In this document: piece by piece, positions 1-4,000 of the stretch | Numbering within the stretch: the first letter of the stretch is position 1 | Layout of the letters: each line of letters starts with the position of its first letter | Source of the DNA: an uncultured Selenomonadaceae bacterium | Lineage (GTDB): Bacteria; Bacillota_C; Negativicutes; Selenomonadales; Selenomonadaceae | NCBI GenBank assembly: GCA_946402475.1 | Contig: CAMIWP010000078.1 | Coordinates: 1 to 6,072, forward strand | Direction: 5' to 3' | Length of the DNA stretch: 6,072 nt | Position numbers and translations under genes: made by a program | Notes under the pieces: generated by a model | What the model was told of the DNA's origin: nothing | What the model saw: the letters and a program-made list of their open reading frames with translations, nothing else | Databases searched by the model: none

Positions 1-1
1 G

Positions 2-394
2 CACCATGAGCGCATGGACGGCTCAGGCTTTCCTTTCGGATGCAAGGGAGGAGACATTCATCTCTATGCCAGCATTGTTGCCATCGCCGACATCTATGAC
101 AACATCACAACGGAGCGGGAAGGCTATGTAAAACAAAATCCTTTTGACGCCATTTCCTACATCACGGAACACCTCTACACGAGCCTGGATCCCACGGTCT
201 GCATCCCCGTACTCACCCACATCAAGGACGCCTTCCTTGGATCCCGCGTAACATTGAGCAACGGCCTCGCAGGAATCATCGTTTCCTTCCCCAACGACTT
301 CGCCGCCCGTCCCATCATCAGCATCTCCTCCGAGGAACTTGTCAATCTCAACGATCACCCGGAAATAAAAATCGTGGAATACAATCCGAAATGA
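2..394 (+). CDS. HD-GYP domain phosphodiesterase, C-terminal part (5' end outside window)
   Basis: The open frame enters from the left edge and gives 130 codons before TGA at 392-394. It starts with HHERMDGSGFP, which matches the HD-GYP signature HHExxDGxGYP, with Phe replacing the usual Tyr. Next comes ASIVAIADIYDNITTER, the conserved helix after that signature (A-x-VADVYDAMTS-R in typical members). HD-GYP proteins are metal-dependent cytosolic phosphodiesterases that usually hydrolyse cyclic di-GMP. The HD dyad and the N-terminal domain lie outside the window, so activity and any sensor domain cannot be judged. The last 55 or so residues (GSRVTLSNGLAGIIVSFPND onward) resemble the small beta-rich tail common in Firmicutes HD-GYP proteins. 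An internal ATG at base 14 is not the start, because the signature begins before it. The gene converges on tyrA and shares a bidirectional terminator with it. The family is clear; the cyclic di-GMP specificity is inferred. Confidence 0.9.
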   Translation, partial: HHERMDGSGFPFGCKGGDIHLYASIVAIADIYDNITTEREGYVKQNPFDAISYITEHLYTSLDPTVCIPVLTHIKDAFLGSRVTLSNGLAGIIVSFPNDFAARPIISISSEELVNLNDHPEIKIVEYNPK

Positions 395-404
395 GCGCAC
401 ACCG

Positions 405-448
405 AAAAGAGCTTGCCAGAACCTTTGACCGTTCCGGCAAGCTCTTTC
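405..448. terminator. Bidirectional intrinsic terminator between the HD-GYP gene and tyrA
   Basis: Bases 406-417 (AAAGAGCTTGCC) and 436-447 (GGCAAGCTCTTT) form a perfect 12-bp stem. Inside it, after one A-C mismatch, GAAC (419-422) pairs with GTTC (431-434), leaving an 8-nt loop. The stem base is A/T-rich, so each strand has a U-rich 3' side (CTCTTTCTC on +, CTCTTTTC on -). It starts 11 nt after the HD-GYP stop and ends next to the tyrA stop codon at 449-451, so it can serve both convergent genes. The U-tracts are short, so strength in each direction is uncertain. Confidence 0.85.
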
Positions 449-1339
449 TCAATTGGGATCAAAGAGATTTGCTGTTCTTTCCAGCAGACTGTCGCGGCGT
501 TCCTTGGATGCCGCGAAATAATCGTGCACGGCTCGGCGATCATGAGCCTCTATGGCAGAAATCACATCGCCGAGGATGTCCTGCACTTCCCGCAAGTTTC
601 CCGCAATGGCCCCACCGTTCGTCATGCAGATGTCTGCCCACATGTCCGCATTGGACGAGGCGATGCGGGTAGTATCCTTAAAACCTCCGCCGATGAGCTT
701 GATACAAGAGTCCATATCACTCCCGCTGCGATTCAGGAGGGTGACAAGGGCTGCCGCAACGACGTGGGGAACGTGACTGATGACGGAGGCGCAACGATCA
801 TGCTGTGCAATGTCCAGTGTGGTAAAATTCGCCCCGGTATGACGGAGCACTCCCATGAGCTTTTCATAAGCCTCCGGTGGAGCGGAGGTATCCTCCACAA
901 TGACGTATGCCTTGTTGACGAAAAGATCCTTGCTGGCAGCCTCCACACTGCTCCGTTCCCTTCCCGTCATGGGGTGTCCCGCGATGTAGTAGACATCCGG
1001 CGGAAGGATAGCCTTCAGACGCTCCCAGATATATCCCTTCGTGCTGCCCGCATCCGTCAGGATCGTTCCCTTTTTCAGATAGGGCAGCATCTTCTCCACC
1101 ATGGGAACGATCTGCAACACCGGCGGGCTCAGGAATACGATATCCGCATCCTTCACCACCCGCTCCAAGTCAGGGGATGCCATGTCCACGGCTCCCAGCG
1201 CCACAGCCTTGTCCATGGACTTCTGTGTGCGGCAGGATCCCGTGATGTAGATCCCATCCCCCATCCTGTCCTTCAGGGACAGACCCAAAGAACCGCCGAT
1301 GAGCCCCACACCAATGATGGCGAGATGAATCCGGCTCAT
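449..1339 (-). CDS. tyrA: Prephenate dehydrogenase (TyrA), without ACT domain
   Basis: Predicted to oxidatively decarboxylate prephenate to 4-hydroxyphenylpyruvate with NAD+, the branch step to tyrosine, in the cytosol. The 296-residue protein opens with a Rossmann nucleotide-binding loop, IGVGLIGGSLGLSLK (residues 9-23, Gly10/12/15). Further family motifs are TDAGSTKG (95-102), GHPMTGRE (121-128, with the conserved His122), SHVPHVVAAAL (188-198) and GGGFKDTTRIASSNADMW (217-234). The order and spacing fit the TyrA family. The protein stops at the end of the helical dimerisation domain. The C-terminal ACT domain of longer forms, such as the roughly 370-residue Bacillus enzyme, is absent. The ATG lies 1 nt after the aroF stop, with GGGAAAGG (1349-1356) inside the aroF end as ribosome binding site, so translation is probably coupled. 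Use of arogenate instead of prephenate, or of NADP+, cannot be excluded from sequence. Confidence 0.95.
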   Translation of the reverse strand: MSRIHLAIIGVGLIGGSLGLSLKDRMGDGIYITGSCRTQKSMDKAVALGAVDMASPDLERVVKDADIVFLSPPVLQIVPMVEKMLPYLKKGTILTDAGSTKGYIWERLKAILPPDVYYIAGHPMTGRERSSVEAASKDLFVNKAYVIVEDTSAPPEAYEKLMGVLRHTGANFTTLDIAQHDRCASVISHVPHVVAAALVTLLNRSGSDMDSCIKLIGGGFKDTTRIASSNADMWADICMTNGGAIAGNLREVQDILGDVISAIEAHDRRAVHDYFAASKERRDSLLERTANLFDPN

Positions 1340-1340
1340 G

Positions 1341-2354
1341 TTACAATGCCTTTCCCATAAGCTTGGCCATGCCGGAAAGCTCTTCCATGAGTCGCTGGAA
1401 ATTCTTGGGGGTCAGGGATTGGTCACCGTCGGAAAGAGCCACCTCCGGATGGGGATGCACCTCGATGATGAGCCCGTCTGCTCCCGCAGCCACCGCAGCC
1501 TTTGCCATGGGGCGAACCATCTGCCAGCGTCCCGTGCCATGACTGGGATCCACAACGACGGGAAGATGGGAGAGCTCCTTGACCGCCGCCACGGCGCTCA
1601 AATCCAGTGTATTGCGGGTAAAGGTCTCGTAGGTGCGAATGCCCCGCTCGCAAAGGATGACATCCTGATTTCCGCCGCTCATGATGTACTCGGCAGCGTT
1701 AAGCCATTCACTGATGGTGGCAGAAAGCCCTCTCTTTAGAAGGACGGGTTTTTTCGCAGATCCCAAGGCCTTCAAGAGCCGGAAATTCTGCATGTTTCGG
1801 GCTCCCACCTGCAGCACGTCCGCATACTCACTGATGATTTCAATATCGTCGTGATCCATCACTTCCGTAACCACCTTGAGCCCCTGTTCCTCCGCAGCCG
1901 TGCGGAGCATTTCCAGTCCTTTCTCGGCAAGCCCTTGAAAATCATAGGGAGATGTCCGGGGCTTGAAGGCGCCTCCCCGTAGGAAGTGTGCACCGCATTC
2001 CTTGACGCATTTCGCGGCTTCCCTGAGCTGCTCAAGACTTTCCACGGCGCAGGGACCCGCCATGATAACCAAATGATCTCCTCCGATTTTTACGTCCCCG
2101 ACGTCCACAACGGTATCTTCCGGCTGGAAATCCCGACTCACAAGCTTGTACTTCTCCGTGATTCGAACAGTTTTTTCCACGCCCTCCATCATATTCATTT
2201 CCAGATTTGCGATCTTCTTCTTATCCCCGATGACGCCGACGATGGTGCGATCCTCACCCGTAGAAAGATGAACGCGCATCCCTGCCTGTTCTATCTTTTC
2301 CTGAACACGGACAAGATTCTCCTTGGTTGCGTTGGGACTCATGACGATGATCAT
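1341..2354 (-). CDS. aroF: 3-deoxy-7-phosphoheptulonate (DAHP) synthase, type I-beta with N-terminal regulatory domain
   Basis: Condenses phosphoenolpyruvate and erythrose 4-phosphate to DAHP, the first step of the shikimate pathway. The protein has 337 residues. Residues 1 to about 70 form a ferredoxin-like domain, which in the Thermotoga-type enzymes mediates feedback inhibition by Tyr/Phe. The TIM barrel follows, with MAGPCAVES (98-106), LRGGAFKPRTSPYDFQGL (125-142), QVGARNMQN (182-190), LLKRG (205-209), CERGIRTYE (235-243), VVDPSHGTGRW (267-277) and IIEVHPHPEVALSDGDQS (296-313). Cys102, His272, Glu298 and Asp309 sit at the four metal-ligand positions known for this subclass. No chorismate mutase domain is fused. 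The start is well supported by AAGGAGGA 7 nt upstream. It lies 28 nt after brnQ with no terminator between. Other names for the same family (aroA, aroG, aroH) are used in some genomes. Confidence 0.97.
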   Translation of the reverse strand: MIIVMSPNATKENLVRVQEKIEQAGMRVHLSTGEDRTIVGVIGDKKKIANLEMNMMEGVEKTVRITEKYKLVSRDFQPEDTVVDVGDVKIGGDHLVIMAGPCAVESLEQLREAAKCVKECGAHFLRGGAFKPRTSPYDFQGLAEKGLEMLRTAAEEQGLKVVTEVMDHDDIEIISEYADVLQVGARNMQNFRLLKALGSAKKPVLLKRGLSATISEWLNAAEYIMSGGNQDVILCERGIRTYETFTRNTLDLSAVAAVKELSHLPVVVDPSHGTGRWQMVRPMAKAAVAAGADGLIIEVHPHPEVALSDGDQSLTPKNFQRLMEELSGMAKLMGKAL

Positions 2355-2360
2355 TGCAAT

Positions 2361-2368
2361 TCCTCCTT
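2361..2368 (-). promoter_or_regulatory. Strong ribosome binding site of aroF
   Basis: On the - strand AAGGAGGA lies 6-7 nt before the aroF ATG (2352-2354), close to a perfect Shine-Dalgarno match. It fixes the start of aroF. It also suggests that aroF is translated efficiently on its own, unlike tyrA, whose site lies within the end of aroF. Confidence 0.9.
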
Positions 2369-2382
2369 AGGTACACGAGGGG

Positions 2383-3720
2383 TCAATGTCCTTCCTTCAG
2401 TTGGCCCTGACTTCCCAGGCAGGATCCGAACCAACCGATGATGGTGCCCGCCAAGGCAGGCAGAAGCCATCCCAGCATGATATCGTAGAAAGGAAGGTAT
2501 TCCTCCAGCCAAAAATTCAGCATGGGAATCTCAATACCGGCCGCTTTCAGGCCCTCGAACAGACTAAACACCAATGTGAACTGGATGGCGCAACGGTAAA
2601 TCTCCTTCCTGTTTCCAATGATGCCGTCGAAGAGGGACAACACCACGAGAACAATGACGATGGGGTATATCGCCACAAGAAAGGGCACGGAAACTTTAAT
2701 CAGGGTCGTGAGCCCAACATTGGAAGCCACAAAACTGAAAAAGGTAAAGACACGCAACAAGTTCCGATAGGAAATCCTATCCCTCAGGATTCTGTTGAAG
2801 AAGGCCGTGCAACTGGAAATCACGCCGCAACTGGTGGTCAAGCAGGCCAAGCCGATGATGACCGCCAACAAGACATTTCCCGTGGAACCGAAGAAGATCC
2901 CGACAGCATCTGCCAAAAGCCTGCCTCCGTTGGCAGATTGCCCAAGAACCGCTGCGCTGGTAGCTCCGAGATACGCCAGGGAAACGTACACGACGCTCAT
3001 GAGGGTGATCGCGAGAATCCCCGCCATGATACAGGCTTTGCTCAAGGCACACCGTCCCTCGATCCCCCGCATCCGCATGGAATTGACCACCAAGGTTCCG
3101 ATGGCAATGGATGCCAAGAGATCCATGGTCAGATAGCCGTCCTGAAACCCTTGGGCAAAGGGGGTTTGCACATAGGTTCCCGTCGCTTCCAAGATCTCTC
3201 CCAAAGGAGCGGAAAAAGATTTGGCAAACAGCAACGCCAGAAACAGCAGTAAAGCCGGTGTCAGGAGCTTGCCCACGCGATCGACGAGCTTGCTGGGATT
3301 CCGTGCCAAATAGTAGGTCGCCAGATAAAAAAACAAGGTATAGGCGGCACGCCCCAAGGCCTCGTGATCTCCCGACAAAAAGGGAAGAATGCCGATCTCA
3401 AAGGAAACAGCTCCGGTCCGCGGCACGGCGAACAAGGGACCGATGGTGAGGTACAGAATGCTCAACAAGCCGACGGCAAACCACGGATGGATCTTTTCCG
3501 CAATAAAGTCCCGGTATCTCCCGCTCTGCAATGCAATGGCCACGATTCCCAAAAGCGGCAGACCGACCCCCGTGAGTAGAAATCCGAAAATCGCAGGCAC
3601 CAGATGATCTCCCGCCAACTGGCCCATGGCCGGCGGAAATATAAGATTGCCTGCGCCGAAGAAGATGGAGAACATCATCAAGCCGATCATGATCAAATCT
3701 GTTTTTTTTACATCCGCCAT
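2383..3720 (-). CDS. brnQ: Branched-chain amino acid transporter BrnQ (LIVCS family)
   Basis: Cation-coupled importer of leucine, isoleucine and valine in the cytoplasmic membrane. The 445-residue protein has the usual family length and about 12 hydrophobic segments. Family hallmarks are FSIFFGAGNLIFPPAMG (17-33), GPLFAVPRTGAVSFE (94-108), GFQDGYLTMDLLAS (191-204), ACLTTSCGVIS (292-302) and a late YPIVIVLV segment (352-359). The ATG at 3718-3720 places the conserved FFGAGN motif near residue 20, as in known members. Only a modest ribosome binding site (GCAGG, about 7 nt upstream) precedes it. It is the first gene of the brnQ-aroF-tyrA cluster and sits behind a clear promoter and a structured leader. 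The short polar tail SQGQLKEGH ends the protein cleanly. The coupling ion (Na+ or H+) cannot be read from sequence. Confidence 0.95.
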   Translation of the reverse strand: MADVKKTDLIMIGLMMFSIFFGAGNLIFPPAMGQLAGDHLVPAIFGFLLTGVGLPLLGIVAIALQSGRYRDFIAEKIHPWFAVGLLSILYLTIGPLFAVPRTGAVSFEIGILPFLSGDHEALGRAAYTLFFYLATYYLARNPSKLVDRVGKLLTPALLLFLALLFAKSFSAPLGEILEATGTYVQTPFAQGFQDGYLTMDLLASIAIGTLVVNSMRMRGIEGRCALSKACIMAGILAITLMSVVYVSLAYLGATSAAVLGQSANGGRLLADAVGIFFGSTGNVLLAVIIGLACLTTSCGVISSCTAFFNRILRDRISYRNLLRVFTFFSFVASNVGLTTLIKVSVPFLVAIYPIVIVLVVLSLFDGIIGNRKEIYRCAIQFTLVFSLFEGLKAAGIEIPMLNFWLEEYLPFYDIMLGWLLPALAGTIIGWFGSCLGSQGQLKEGH

Positions 3721-3756
3721 AAACTACCTGCTTTCCCGCCAAAAATCCTACATAAA

Positions 3757-3785
3757 GAACCCATGTCCCCGTGGAAGGACATGGG
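3757..3785 (-). promoter_or_regulatory. Leader hairpin III of brnQ, possible attenuator terminator
   Basis: Bases 3760-3768 and 3777-3785 are perfect 9-bp complements (CCCATGTCC / GGACATGGG) with an 8-nt loop. In the - strand transcript the stem is followed by UUCUUUAUGU, a moderate U-rich stretch, about 30 nt before the brnQ start codon. It lies downstream of the brnQ promoter, so if it terminates transcription it would control readthrough into brnQ. The U-tract is interrupted, so it may instead be a simple structural element. Confidence 0.55.
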
Positions 3786-3789
3786 CAAT

Positions 3790-3805
3790 GTGTGCTCCGC
3801 AACAC
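3790..3805 (-). promoter_or_regulatory. Leader hairpin II of brnQ (short)
   Basis: In the - strand transcript, GTGT-T-GC and GCACAC pair around a GGA loop: six pairs with a bulged U. It is weak alone but lies exactly between the two longer leader hairpins, and its GCAC could compete with hairpin I for GUGC at 3837-3840. A regulatory role is conjecture. Confidence 0.3.
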
Positions 3806-3806
3806 C

Positions 3807-3840
3807 AAAAAGACCCGTGCAGAACCCCGCCGATCTGCAC
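3807..3840 (-). promoter_or_regulatory. Leader hairpin I of brnQ with trailing U-tract
   Basis: Bases 3817-3823 and 3834-3840 form a 7-bp stem (GTGCAGA / TCTGCAC) with a 10-nt loop. In the transcript it is followed by GGG and then UCUUUUU (3813-3807), which resembles a short intrinsic terminator. It begins about 9 nt after the predicted transcription start, so it would act very early in the leader. No known riboswitch or T-box consensus was recognised in this leader. Confidence 0.45.
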
Positions 3841-3855
3841 TCGCAAATTGGCTTG

Positions 3856-3884
3856 ATTATAGCATATTTTCCAAAGAGATACAA
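3856..3884 (-). promoter_or_regulatory. Sigma-A type promoter of brnQ-aroF-tyrA
   Basis: On the - strand the -10 box is TATAAT (3856-3861), a perfect consensus, preceded by TGC to give an extended -10 (TGnTATAAT). A -35-like TTGTAT (3879-3884) lies 17 bp upstream, the ideal spacing. The region around it is clearly more A/T-rich than the flanking genes. Transcription is predicted to start near 3849, giving a leader of about 130 nt before brnQ. The promoter sits about 20 bp downstream of the autotransporter terminator. Confidence 0.85.
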
Positions 3885-3905
3885 CCGACAGATCTCCCTC
3901 TCCCC

Positions 3906-3940
3906 AAAAAAATCGACGCACAGCCAAGAAGCTGTGCGTC
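3906..3940 (-). terminator. Intrinsic terminator of the autotransporter gene
   Basis: Perfect 10-bp stem GACGCACAGC (3915-3924) / GCTGTGCGTC (3931-3940) with a 6-nt loop. On the - strand it is followed by GA and an unbroken run of seven T (3906-3912). It lies 60 nt past the autotransporter stop codon and insulates that gene from the brnQ promoter. Confidence 0.95.
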
Positions 3941-3959
3941 TCACCTTTTCCTGCATGTT

Positions 3960-3994
3960 TTGGGAACTTCCTCTTCCCTTCGGAAATTTCCCAA
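3960..3994 (-). other. Second inverted repeat in the 3' untranslated region of the autotransporter gene
   Basis: TTGGGAA (3960-3966) and TTCCCAA (3988-3994) pair over 7 bp, and inside them TTCC (3968-3971) pairs with GGAA (3982-3985) across a small internal loop. It begins 6 nt after the stop codon on the - strand. No U-tract follows, so it is not itself an intrinsic terminator. It may protect the mRNA 3' end or be incidental. Confidence 0.4.
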
Positions 3995-4000
3995 GGGGCA

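Noticed and set aside
413..1360. Long + strand open frame of 315 codons opposite tyrA
   Set aside because: It lies wholly antisense to a gene with clear TyrA motifs, starts inside the terminator hairpin, and its His/Arg-rich translation shows no recognisable domain. It is a shadow frame caused by codon bias in the moderately GC-rich sequence.
2386..3252. Long + strand open frame of 288 codons opposite brnQ
   Set aside because: Its Gln/Gly/His-rich, low-hydrophobic translation is the mirror of a membrane protein on the other strand. BrnQ motifs are unambiguous on the - strand.
3748..3840. Possible leader peptide in the brnQ leader starting at GTG 3838-3840 (30 codons, ending at TAG)
   Set aside because: It has no Shine-Dalgarno sequence, would begin only about 9 nt after the predicted transcription start, and its branched-chain codons are scattered and not clustered before a terminator.
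3721..3849. T-box or known amino acid riboswitch upstream of brnQ
   Set aside because: The conserved T-box sequence (AGGGTGGnACCGCG-like) is absent and the leader is shorter than typical T-boxes. No other known riboswitch core was recognised by eye.
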